7,892 bases of DNA, taken from the NCBI GenBank assembly GCA_030036985.1, contig JASHSD010000645.1, positions 1 to 7,892 on the forward strand. The letters run 5' to 3'. Positions within the stretch are counted from its first letter, which is position 1; each line of letters begins with the position of its first letter. The stretch is from Bryobacteraceae bacterium. Lineage in GTDB: Bacteria > Acidobacteriota > Terriglobia > Bryobacterales > Bryobacteraceae. The notes below the pieces were generated by a model. That model was given only the letters and a program-made list of their open reading frames with translations. It searched no databases and had not been told where the DNA came from. This document shows, piece by piece, positions 1-6,156 of this stretch. The position numbers and the translations under genes were made by a program.

Positions 1-257
1 TGATGCCCCAGGCAAACGCCCAGGACCGGGACTTCGGCATGGCGAATCACGTCGGTCGAAACGCCGAAATCGCGCACGCGGTCGGGCCGGCCGGGTCCGG
101 GGGAAATTATGATGCTGCTGCAATCGAGGCCGCGAATCCGCTCCCAAGTCATCTCGTCGTTGCGCACCACCAGCGGCGTTTCGCCGGTCGCGATAGCCAC
201 GAGGCTGACCAGGTTGAAGGTGAAGGAGTCGTAGTTATCGACGATTAATGTGGGCAA
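1..257 (-). CDS. Glutamine amidotransferase, PabA/TrpG type (class I), N-terminal part, runs off the window
   Basis: This domain releases ammonia from glutamine for a chorismate-using partner, either aminodeoxychorismate synthase (folate) or anthranilate synthase (tryptophan). On the minus strand the protein begins MPTLIVDNYDSFTFNLV. It continues with the oxyanion-side motif ISPGPGRP and reaches PVLGVCLGH at the window edge. The Cys of GVCLGH (bases 12-14) is the known nucleophile of class I amidotransferases; the His/Glu of the triad lie outside the window. The start is TTG at 257-255: an in-frame TAA lies seven codons upstream and no ATG or GTG intervenes. No good Shine-Dalgarno is visible. 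The stretch PGRPDRVRDFGVS resembles, from memory, the fused PabA-PabB enzymes more than stand-alone TrpG, so a bifunctional aminodeoxychorismate synthase is my preferred guess. It is transcribed divergently from the small Cys-rich gene, 40 bp away. Confidence 0.88.
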   Translation of the reverse strand, partial: MPTLIVDNYDSFTFNLVSLVAIATGETPLVVRNDEMTWERIRGLDCSSIIISPGPGRPDRVRDFGVSTDVIRHAEVPVLGVCLGH

Positions 258-297
258 TCCGAACCGTTCCGGGCATTAAACTGCTGATGCGTCCAGT

Positions 298-459
298 ATG
301 AACGACGACCGGGTGAAGTGCGATGTCTGCGGCGGCAGCGGCCAGTGCACGCAATGCAAAGGAACGGGCAACGGGGGTCAATGTTTCAACTGCGCGGGCA
401 CGGGGCAATGTCCCCAGTGTCAGGGGTGCGGACGCCGTGAATCCCGAAACGTAAAGTAG
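298..459 (+). CDS. 53-residue CXXCXGXG (DnaJ-type zinc-binding) mini protein
   Basis: The ORF from ATG 298 to TAG 457-459 encodes 53 residues. Four CXXCXGXG motifs fill residues 8-45: CDVCGGSG, CTQCKGTG, CFNCAGTG and CPQCQGCG. The repeat starts are 9, 12 and 9 residues apart. DnaJ/Hsp40 has the same number of motifs in its Cys-rich domain, where they bind two zinc ions, but with longer spacers. Here there is no J domain and no substrate-binding domain. I infer a small zinc-binding protein, perhaps a protein or RNA adaptor; the actual role is unknown. It starts 40 bp from the divergent amidotransferase gene and its stop is 9 bp before murJ, in the same frame. There is no clear ribosome binding site, so leaderless or coupled translation is possible. 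The regular Cys/Gly pattern, kept over the full length, argues strongly against a chance ORF. Confidence 0.8.
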   Translation: MNDDRVKCDVCGGSGQCTQCKGTGNGGQCFNCAGTGQCPQCQGCGRRESRNVK

Positions 460-468
460 TCTGGAAGT

Positions 469-2067
469 TTGGCATCAACCGACACACCGGCGGCGCCGAC
501 GGCGGTCAAGCGATCCCGCGGCGCGGCGTTTCTTGTCGCAGCCGGGATCTTCCTCAGCCGCATCGCGGGCCTGCTGCGCGAAGCGGTTTTCGCGCATTAC
601 TTCGGCAACTCCGATGCCGCCGACGCTTTTCGCCAGGCGCTGAAAATTCCCAATTTCCTCCAGAATCTGTTCGGCGAAGGCGTTCTCTCCGCGTCGTTCA
701 TTCCGGTCTACGCCGGGTTGCTCGCGCGGCATCAGCACGAAACCGAAGAAGAAGCCGGCCGCGTGGCGGGGGCGGTTTTCGCGATTCTGGCCCTGCTCAC
801 TTCGGTGCTGGTGCTGGCCGGAGTGCTGGCGACGCCTTATCTGATCTTCGCCATCGCGCCGGGGTATCACGGGGCGAAACGCGAACTGACCATCACGCTG
901 GTGCGCATCCTGTTTCCCGGCGCGGGGCTGCTGGTGATGTCGGCCTGGTGCCTCGGCATTCTGAACAGCCATCGCCGATTCTTTCTTTCCTACAGCGTGC
1001 CCGTGCTCTGGAATATCGCGATGATTGCGGCGCTGCTCTGGTTCGGTCCGCACACGGGTTTGGACGGGCTGGCGAAGCGGATCGCGTGGGCATCGGTGGC
1101 AGGCAATGCGGCCATGTTTTTCGCGCAGCTTCCGGTGGTGCTGGGGCTCGTGCCGGCGCTGCGCATTCAGTTCGGCATGCACCTCGAAAGCGTGCGCACG
1201 GTGATCCGGAACTTCGGACCGGTGTTCGTGAGCCGCGGCGTGGTGCAGCTGAGCGCCTACGTGGATTCGATCATCGCCAGCTACCTGGGCCGTGGCGCCT
1301 TCTCGGCTCTGGTGACCGCTCAGACCATTTATCTGCTGCCGGTGAGCCTGTTCGGCATGTCCATCGCGGCATCCGAACTGCCCGAGATGTCGCGCGACGT
1401 AGGCGGCGATGCGGATTTCGCGGCAAAGCTGCGGCGGCGCCTCGTCAACGGTCTGCGCAACATCGCGTTTTTCGTGATTCCATCGGTCATCGCGTTCATG
1501 GCGCTGGGCGACGTGATCGCGGGCGCAATTTATCAGAGCGGAAGATTCACGCATACGGACACGATCTGGGAGTGGGGCATCCTCGCGGGATCGGGCGTGG
1601 GGCTGCTGGCGTCCACGCAGGGGCGGCTTTATTCCTCGGCGTTCTATGCGCTGAAGGACACGCGGACGCCGCTGCGCTTCGCCATCGTGCGGATTTCGCT
1701 GACCATTGTGTTGGGGTATTTGTGCGCCATTCCATTGCCGCCGCTGCTCGGCATCGATCCGAAGTGGGGCGTTGCGGGGTTGACGGCCTCAGCGGGTGTC
1801 AGCGGCTGGATGGAGTTTCTGCTGCTGCGATGGTCGCTGGCGCGCCGGATTGGTTCGGAGGCGGTGGGCGTCCGATATCTGGCGCGGTTGTGGCTCGCGG
1901 CAGTGGCAGCCGGAGCCGTTGGATATGTCATCAAACTCGGCGTGGCCGGGCTGAATCCGAAACTGCTGGCCGTATTGGTGCTGCTCCCGTACGGAATGCT
2001 GTATTTGGCGCTGGCGGAGGGACGGAACCTCCCAAACCGAATGCGGAGTTTGGTTCGGCGCAGATAA
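469..2067 (+). CDS. murJ: Lipid II flippase MurJ (MviN family)
   Basis: MurJ moves the lipid-linked peptidoglycan precursor lipid II from the cytoplasmic to the outer face of the inner membrane. The 532-residue product has the length and many hydrophobic segments expected of a 14-helix MOP-superfamily transporter. It has the family N-terminal signature LSRIAGLLRE (residues 29-38), then DAADAF and NLFGEGVLSASFIPVY, with SELPEMSRD in the middle. The start is TTG 469: an in-frame TAG ends the preceding small gene at 459 and no other start codon occurs before the conserved region. GGAAG at 463-467 is too close to be a normal ribosome binding site, so translation may depend on reinitiation. By hand alignment with E. 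coli MurJ, Arg18, Arg24 and Asp39 are kept (R31, R37, D52), but the positions of Arg52 and Arg270 are Gln65 and Thr286. The C-terminus is basic (NRMRSLVRRR). Confidence 0.95.
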   Translation: MASTDTPAAPTAVKRSRGAAFLVAAGIFLSRIAGLLREAVFAHYFGNSDAADAFRQALKIPNFLQNLFGEGVLSASFIPVYAGLLARHQHETEEEAGRVAGAVFAILALLTSVLVLAGVLATPYLIFAIAPGYHGAKRELTITLVRILFPGAGLLVMSAWCLGILNSHRRFFLSYSVPVLWNIAMIAALLWFGPHTGLDGLAKRIAWASVAGNAAMFFAQLPVVLGLVPALRIQFGMHLESVRTVIRNFGPVFVSRGVVQLSAYVDSIIASYLGRGAFSALVTAQTIYLLPVSLFGMSIAASELPEMSRDVGGDADFAAKLRRRLVNGLRNIAFFVIPSVIAFMALGDVIAGAIYQSGRFTHTDTIWEWGILAGSGVGLLASTQGRLYSSAFYALKDTRTPLRFAIVRISLTIVLGYLCAIPLPPLLGIDPKWGVAGLTASAGVSGWMEFLLLRWSLARRIGSEAVGVRYLARLWLAAVAAGAVGYVIKLGVAGLNPKLLAVLVLLPYGMLYLALAEGRNLPNRMRSLVRRR

Positions 2068-2070
2068 CGA

Positions 2071-2161
2071 TGTGGGGCGGGGCTTTCGCCCTGCAAGCCG
2101 GCCTTCGGGCCGGCTGGACTCGCTGGAAAGCGAGTCCGCAGCCTGGAAAGGCTGCCCCACA
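2071..2161. repeat. Multi-hairpin repeat element 1 (TGTGGGGC...GCCCCACA)
   Basis: The 91-bp element starts 3 bp after the murJ stop and is bounded by a perfect 8-bp inverted repeat, TGTGGGGC (2071-2078) and GCCCCACA (2154-2161). Four hairpins are packed inside: GGGC/GCCC around TTTC (2080-2091); AGCCGGCC/GGCCGGCT around TTCG (2096-2115); GGACTCGCT/AGCGAGTCC around GGAA (2116-2137); and GCAGCC/GGCTGC around TGGAAA (2138-2155). Neighbouring stems abut or nearly abut, so almost every base can be paired. There is no T-run, so a classical intrinsic terminator is not evident. A second element with the same ends lies at 6157-6303, so this looks like a dispersed intergenic repeat family. It may stabilise or attenuate the murJ-relA transcript; that is inference. 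Confidence 0.85.
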
Positions 2162-2173
2162 AAAATGGGCAGC
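2151..2173 (+). promoter_or_regulatory. Alternative hairpin competing with the end of repeat element 1, upstream of relA
   Basis: GCTGCCC (2151-2157) can pair with GGGCAGC (2167-2173) around a 9-nt loop. The same bases form the 3' arm of the last hairpin in the repeat element (2150-2155) and part of its closing stem (2154-2161). The three pairings exclude each other. The downstream arm ends 26 nt before the relA GTG. This geometry is attenuator-like, but there is no U-tract and no known ligand motif. The complementarity is seen directly; a regulatory role is inferred. Confidence 0.4.
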
Positions 2174-2199
2174 AGGGAACGCTCCCGTAGAATGGTTGT

Positions 2200-4431
2200 G
2201 TGCCCCTCGTTTCCGGATCCGAACCGGGCCTTGAACCGCCCGCGGCTCCGCCCGAACCAGCCCTGCCGCCCGAGTTCGAGCAACTGATAGCGGCCGTCCG
2301 GGAGGCGCGTCCGAACGACGATCTCGCGCCCATCGAAAAAGCCTGCCGCTTCGCCGCCCGTTATCATTCCGGCCAGCTCAGAAAATCCGGCGAACCCTAC
2401 ATGAGCCATCCCATCGCGGTGGCGCGAATTCTCGCCGACATGCGCATGGACGTGGTCTGCATCGAAACCGGCCTGCTGCACGATATCGTGGAGGACACCA
2501 GCGTCACCCTCGCCGACATCCAGAAAAACTTCGGCGACGAAGTGGCGCGCTGCGTCGACGGCGTCACCAAGCTCAGCAAAATCAACTTCACCTCCGCCGA
2601 AGACCGCCAGGCCGAAAGCTACCGCAAAATGCTTCTGGCGATGGTGAACGATATCCGCGTCATCATCGTCAAGCTCGCCGACCGCCTGCACAACATGCGC
2701 ACGCTCGGCTTCCTCAGCCCCGAGCGGCGCGAGCGCATCGCCGGCGAGACGCTGGAAATCTACGCGCCCATCGCGCATCGTCTCGGCATGGGCAAGGTGC
2801 GCGGCGAACTCGAAGACCTCGCGTTCCGGTATCTCGACCCCGCCGAATACGAGGTGATTTCCAAATCGATCGAGACCCAGCGCGCGGCCAACGAGGCCTA
2901 TATCGAGCGCATGCGCCGCACCCTCGAAGCCGAACTGCGCCGCCAGGGCATTCCCGCGCGCGTCGAAGCCCGCGTCAAACGCGCCTACTCGGTCTACCAG
3001 AAGCTGAAGCGGCAGAAGATCAAGCTGGATCAGGTCTACGACCTTCTCGGCCTGCGCATCATCACCGATTCGCAGAAGAACTGCTACGGCGCGCTGGGCG
3101 TGATCCACAACGAATGGTCTCCGGTGCCGGGCCGCATCAAGGATTTCATCGCCATTCCGCGGCCGAACCTCTACCAATCGCTGCACACTTCCGTCGTCGG
3201 CCCCGAAGGCAAGCATTTCGAAATTCAGATCCGCACCGAAGAGATGCACAAGGTGGCCGAGGAAGGCATCGCCGCGCACTGGAAATACAAGGAAGGCAAG
3301 CGCGGCGTGCAGGACGATCAGCGCATCGCCTGGCTGCGCCAGCTGGTCGAGTGGCAGCAGGAGATGCGCGACCCCGGCGAGTTCATGTCCACTCTCAAAG
3401 TGGACCTGTATCCCGAGGAGGTTTACTGTTTCACTCCGAAGGGCCGCGTGATCGTGCTGCCTTCCGGGTCGTGTCCCATCGATTTTGCGTACGCCGTGCA
3501 CTCCGAGGTCGGCAACACCTGCACGGGCGCGAAGATCAACGGCCGCATCGTTCCCCTGCGCTACGTTCTGCGCAACGGCGATATCGTCGACATCCTCACG
3601 CAGTCCGGTCACGAACCCAGCAAGGACTGGCTCTCGATCGTCAAGACGTCCCGCGCGCGCAACAAGATCAAGCACATCATCAACGAGAACGAACGCGAGC
3701 GCGCGATCGAAATCGGCCAGAAATACCTCGACAAGGAAGCGCGGCGGCTGGGCGTTCAGCTCGCCCGGATTCAGCGGACCGAACTGGATCGCGTGGCCGG
3801 CGAATACGGTCTCGGCAAGGTGGACGATCTCTACGCCGCGCTGGGCTACGGCAAGTTTTCCGCGCGCCAGGTGCTGCAGAAATCCGCGCCCGATCAGATT
3901 GTCGAGGAACCCGCGCCCGCTCCGCCGGCGGAGCCTTCGCCCGCGCAGCAAAAGGAGCAGGACAAGGAATCGGACGACGTCATCGTGGTGCGCGGCGCCG
4001 ACGATGTGATGGTTTATCGCGCCAAGTGCTGCAATCCGATCAAGGGCGAAGGCATCGTCGGCTACGTGACGCGCGGCAAGGGCATCGCCGTGCATTCGCG
4101 CATGTGCCCCAACGTGCAGAATCTGATGTACGACTCCGAGCGCAAGATCGACGTCGACTGGGCGCGCCATGCCAGCGATACGTTCCCGGTTCGGATCGTC
4201 GTACACACCGATGATCGGCCCGGCTTGCTGCATCAGCTCACCAGCATCCTCTCCGACGAAAAAACCAACGTGCGCACGCTCGAAGCCAGGACCGACGTCA
4301 ACGGCCATCACGACGCGGCGCTGATCGAAATGACGATTGATGTCCGCGACAAGAAGCAGCTCGAGAAACTCTGCTCGGCCATGCGCCGCATCTCCGGCGT
4401 CAGAGACGTCGAGCGCATCCTGAATCAATGA
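2200..4431 (+). CDS. relA: Bifunctional (p)ppGpp synthetase/hydrolase, long RelA/SpoT homologue
   Basis: This enzyme makes (p)ppGpp from ATP and GTP/GDP and hydrolyses it, driving the stringent response. At 743 residues it matches full-length Rel/SpoT proteins. The HD hydrolase domain keeps SHP (H70), LLHDIVED (H94, D95) and LADRLHN (D161). The synthetase domain has YDLLGLRI (280-287), GRIKD (311-315), NLYQSLHT (Y325) and EIQIRT (341-346). The RxKD form of the loop, rather than the ExDD of hydrolase-dead RelA, and the intact HD residues point to a bifunctional enzyme. A TGS domain follows (about 407-468), then a Pro/Glu-rich linker (568-592), a CC...H...C zinc-finger-like segment (C610, C611, H632, C636) and a C-terminal ACT domain. 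The first 25 residues are Pro-rich and look unstructured. GTG 2200 is the only start between the in-frame TAG at 2188-2190 and the HD domain. The ribosome binding site is weak. The stop overlaps the next gene in ATGA. Confidence 0.96.
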   Translation: MPLVSGSEPGLEPPAAPPEPALPPEFEQLIAAVREARPNDDLAPIEKACRFAARYHSGQLRKSGEPYMSHPIAVARILADMRMDVVCIETGLLHDIVEDTSVTLADIQKNFGDEVARCVDGVTKLSKINFTSAEDRQAESYRKMLLAMVNDIRVIIVKLADRLHNMRTLGFLSPERRERIAGETLEIYAPIAHRLGMGKVRGELEDLAFRYLDPAEYEVISKSIETQRAANEAYIERMRRTLEAELRRQGIPARVEARVKRAYSVYQKLKRQKIKLDQVYDLLGLRIITDSQKNCYGALGVIHNEWSPVPGRIKDFIAIPRPNLYQSLHTSVVGPEGKHFEIQIRTEEMHKVAEEGIAAHWKYKEGKRGVQDDQRIAWLRQLVEWQQEMRDPGEFMSTLKVDLYPEEVYCFTPKGRVIVLPSGSCPIDFAYAVHSEVGNTCTGAKINGRIVPLRYVLRNGDIVDILTQSGHEPSKDWLSIVKTSRARNKIKHIINENERERAIEIGQKYLDKEARRLGVQLARIQRTELDRVAGEYGLGKVDDLYAALGYGKFSARQVLQKSAPDQIVEEPAPAPPAEPSPAQQKEQDKESDDVIVVRGADDVMVYRAKCCNPIKGEGIVGYVTRGKGIAVHSRMCPNVQNLMYDSERKIDVDWARHASDTFPVRIVVHTDDRPGLLHQLTSILSDEKTNVRTLEARTDVNGHHDAALIEMTIDVRDKKQLEKLCSAMRRISGVRDVERILNQ

Positions 4432-4790
4432 CCACCTCTATCTCCACCGATCCCGAACACATCGCCGTCTCCAAATCCCGCGGCATCGAAATCGATTGGA
4501 AGGACGGCCATCACAGCTCTTACGGCATCCAATATCTGCGCGACTGGTGTCCCTGCGCCGGCTGCACGGGCGCGCACGGCACGGAGCCGCGGCCGAAATC
4601 GACCGACAAGCCCGCCGGTCCGTTCCAGATGTACAAACCACGCGAGCGCATGCTCGGCATCGAACCTGTGGGCAACTACGCCCTGCGCATCAAGTGGGCC
4701 GATGGCCACGATGCCGGGATATACTCGTACAATCACCTGAGGCAGATTTGCCCTTGTACGGCGTGCCAGGCGGCCCGGACGCCGGTCTGA
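4428..4790 (+). CDS. DUF971 protein (gamma-butyrobetaine hydroxylase-like N-terminal domain)
   Basis: This 120-residue protein is a stand-alone DUF971 (GBBH-like N-terminal) domain. The same fold forms the N-terminal zinc-binding domain of gamma-butyrobetaine and trimethyllysine dioxygenases. In bacteria it also occurs alone or near iron-sulfur cluster carriers; its biochemical role is not settled. The sequence shows a two-fold pseudo-repeat: W-x-DGH near residues 24-28 and 90-94, each followed by LR and a CPC-x2-C cluster (CPCAGC at 41-46, CPCTAC at 108-113). The family signature IEPVGNYALRIKWADGH is intact. There is no catalytic oxygenase domain and no signal peptide, so a cytoplasmic, probably metal-binding protein is expected. 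ATG 4428 overlaps the relA stop by 4 bp, which implies translational coupling with the stringent-response gene. The response regulator starts 7 bp after its stop. Confidence 0.9.
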   Translation: MTTSISTDPEHIAVSKSRGIEIDWKDGHHSSYGIQYLRDWCPCAGCTGAHGTEPRPKSTDKPAGPFQMYKPRERMLGIEPVGNYALRIKWADGHDAGIYSYNHLRQICPCTACQAARTPV

Positions 4791-4797
4791 CCAAACC

Positions 4798-5490
4798 ATG
4801 TCCAAAAAAGTAGCGGTGGTCGAGGACGAGGCCGAGCTGGCGTCGCTCATCGAATACAATCTCACCCGCAACGGCTTTCAGGTGCAACTGCTGAACGGCG
4901 CCGGACCGACTCTGAGCGACCTCGAAAGCTGGCAGCCGGACCTCATCGTTCTCGACGTGATGCTTCCCGGCCAGGACGGCTTCGATCTTTGCCGCCAGAT
5001 TCGCCAGACGCGCAAACTGGCGCGCACGCCCATCATCTTTCTGACGGCTCGATCGGACGAGGTCGACCGCGTTCTGGGCCTCGAAATCGGGGGCGACGAC
5101 TACATTACGAAGCCCTTCAGCCCGCGCGAACTGATGGCGCGCATCAAGGCGCATCTGCGCCGTCAGGAAGCCGATGCCGCGCCCCAGGCCGCGCTCGGGA
5201 CGGGACCGTTTCGCCTCGACCGCGCCGCCCGCCGCGTCTTCCAGGATGACCGCGAAATCGAGCTGACTTCGACCGAATTCAAACTGCTGGAATTTTTCCT
5301 CACGCATCCCGGCACCGCCTGGTCGCGCGAACAGCTGTTGAAGGAAGTGTGGGGCGAGCAGCATTTCGTCACGCCGCGCACGGTGGACGTGCATATCCGC
5401 AGAATTCGCGAACAAATCGAAGAAAAGCCGGATGAACCGGTGTTCGTGGTTACCGTGCGGGGTTTCGGCTACCGCTTCGAGGCCCCATGA
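4798..5490 (+). CDS. OmpR/PhoB-family response regulator (first copy)
   Basis: This is a two-component transcription factor: a receiver domain phosphorylated by a sensor kinase, joined to a winged-helix DNA-binding domain. The 230-residue protein has the acidic pair E9/D10, the phospho-acceptor Asp53 in LIVLDVMLP, Thr83 in FLTAR and Lys105 in ITKPF, so phosphotransfer chemistry is intact. The output domain (about 135-230) carries LTSTEFKLLEF, SREQLL and the recognition-helix region RTVDVHIRRIREQI, ending VRGFGYRFE. The overall type is PhoB/PhoP-like, but the regulon cannot be read from the sequence. ATG 4798 follows the DUF971 stop by 7 bp. The stop (5488-5490) overlaps an ATG (ATGA), as when a kinase gene follows, but only hairpins and non-coding sequence follow here. 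A paralogue lies at 6410-7141. Confidence 0.94.
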   Translation: MSKKVAVVEDEAELASLIEYNLTRNGFQVQLLNGAGPTLSDLESWQPDLIVLDVMLPGQDGFDLCRQIRQTRKLARTPIIFLTARSDEVDRVLGLEIGGDDYITKPFSPRELMARIKAHLRRQEADAAPQAALGTGPFRLDRAARRVFQDDREIELTSTEFKLLEFFLTHPGTAWSREQLLKEVWGEQHFVTPRTVDVHIRRIREQIEEKPDEPVFVVTVRGFGYRFEAP

Positions 5491-5503
5491 CGGTGCGAAG
5501 CAT

Positions 5504-5566
5504 GCGTCCCGAAGAGTCGGGACGCGGCACGCACGAGTGCGTGCGCCACGGTTCGCTTCAGGCGAA
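5504..5566. repeat. Tandem hairpins directly downstream of the first response regulator
   Basis: Hairpin one pairs GCGTCCCGA (5504-5512) with TCGGGACGC (5517-5525) around AGAG. Hairpin two pairs GCACGCA (5527-5533) with TGCGTGC (5538-5544). A third, weaker stem pairs TTCGC (5552-5556) with GCGAA (5562-5566). The first hairpin starts 13 bp after the TGA. No T-run follows, so it might end transcription only inefficiently, or protect the 3' end of the transcript. The style (short GC-rich stems set end to end) resembles the TGTGGGG elements, but the bounding inverted repeat is absent, so it may be a different repeat family. Confidence 0.7.
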
Positions 5567-5593
5567 TTCCGAAATGACTCAGGCATTTATGTT

Positions 5594-5617
5594 ATTCGCA
5601 AAAACGAACTCCCCCGG
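5594..5617. repeat. 24-bp direct repeat, copy 1
   Basis: This sequence, starting ATTCGCAAAAACG and ending in CCCCCGG, is identical over 24 bp to 5978-6001. The copies are 384 bp apart, start to start. The flanks differ on the right (GATGTAAA here, CCGCGG at copy 2). A 24-bp perfect match is not expected by chance. It is probably part of a dispersed repeat or the footprint of a duplication. Confidence 0.85.
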
Positions 5618-5977
5618 GATGTAAATTTTGCCAAACGAAGCCAATTTGAGGCTATCCGGTTTTTTATCTTGGCTTTGGCCGGCCTCAAGAACGAGCATGT
5701 CGAGGATGAGAGGCCGGTGGACGGCGCATTGAGGCTTACAGTTCATGGGGATGGAGTTTGCCGGCCGGGCGGCGCGTTTGTCCTCGTTCGAGCGTTCGTT
5801 TGTTTCGCCGCGTCAAGCTCATTTCCGCGTAGGCAGTCCCCGACGCGGTTGCGGGGGTCCTGACAAACAATAGAGCATGCGAAGTCCGGGCCGGATGGCG
5901 TTGGGCCGTCAGGCGATTGAGGACGCGGCACAAAAAGGCACAAGTATTTTGCGATCGTCGTCCTAAGTGTCGAAGGA

Positions 5978-6001
5978 ATTCGCAAAAACGAACTCCCCCG
6001 G
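5978..6001. repeat. 24-bp direct repeat, copy 2
   Basis: This is the second perfect copy of the repeat at 5594-5617. The two copies enclose 360 bp (5618-5977) with no gene recognised. To the right lie the 11-bp inverted repeat and the second multi-hairpin element. Confidence 0.85.
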
Positions 6002-6054
6002 CCGCGGCGAGCCGCTCGAAAATACGAACCCATTTTCGATTCGCAGGAGCATTG

Positions 6055-6120
6055 GCCTGTGACCTGGATTGTAGTGCGGGTGACGGCATGCGCGGAATGC
6101 AGAAGCTCAAGGTCACAGGC
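6055..6120. repeat. 11-bp inverted repeat enclosing 44 bp
   Basis: GCCTGTGACCT (6055-6065) is the exact reverse complement of AGGTCACAGGC (6110-6120). The 44-bp interior contains a short GCAT/ATGC stem. It could be a large hairpin in RNA or DNA, or the termini of a very small decayed element. No target-site duplication is obvious next to it. Confidence 0.65.
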
Positions 6121-6156
6121 TTCAGCCCAACGGCGCCTAAATTTTCGGACCTCGTG

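Noticed and set aside
3..248. Plus-strand open frame at the left edge
   Set aside because: It lies opposite the amidotransferase, whose minus-strand translation contains clear family motifs; the plus-strand product is composition-driven.
298..459. Identity of the mini Cys-rich protein with anti-TRAP
   Set aside because: The length is similar and the amidotransferase neighbour is suggestive, but it has four motifs rather than two and no TRAP target or trp context is visible.
1789..4428. Long minus-strand open frame of 879 codons across relA
   Set aside because: It mirrors the GC-rich codon bias of murJ/relA. The plus strand encodes an intact RelA/SpoT protein, and the minus product has no recognisable motif.
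5645..5680. T-run at 5660-5665 as an intrinsic terminator
   Set aside because: No stable GC-rich stem directly precedes the T-run.
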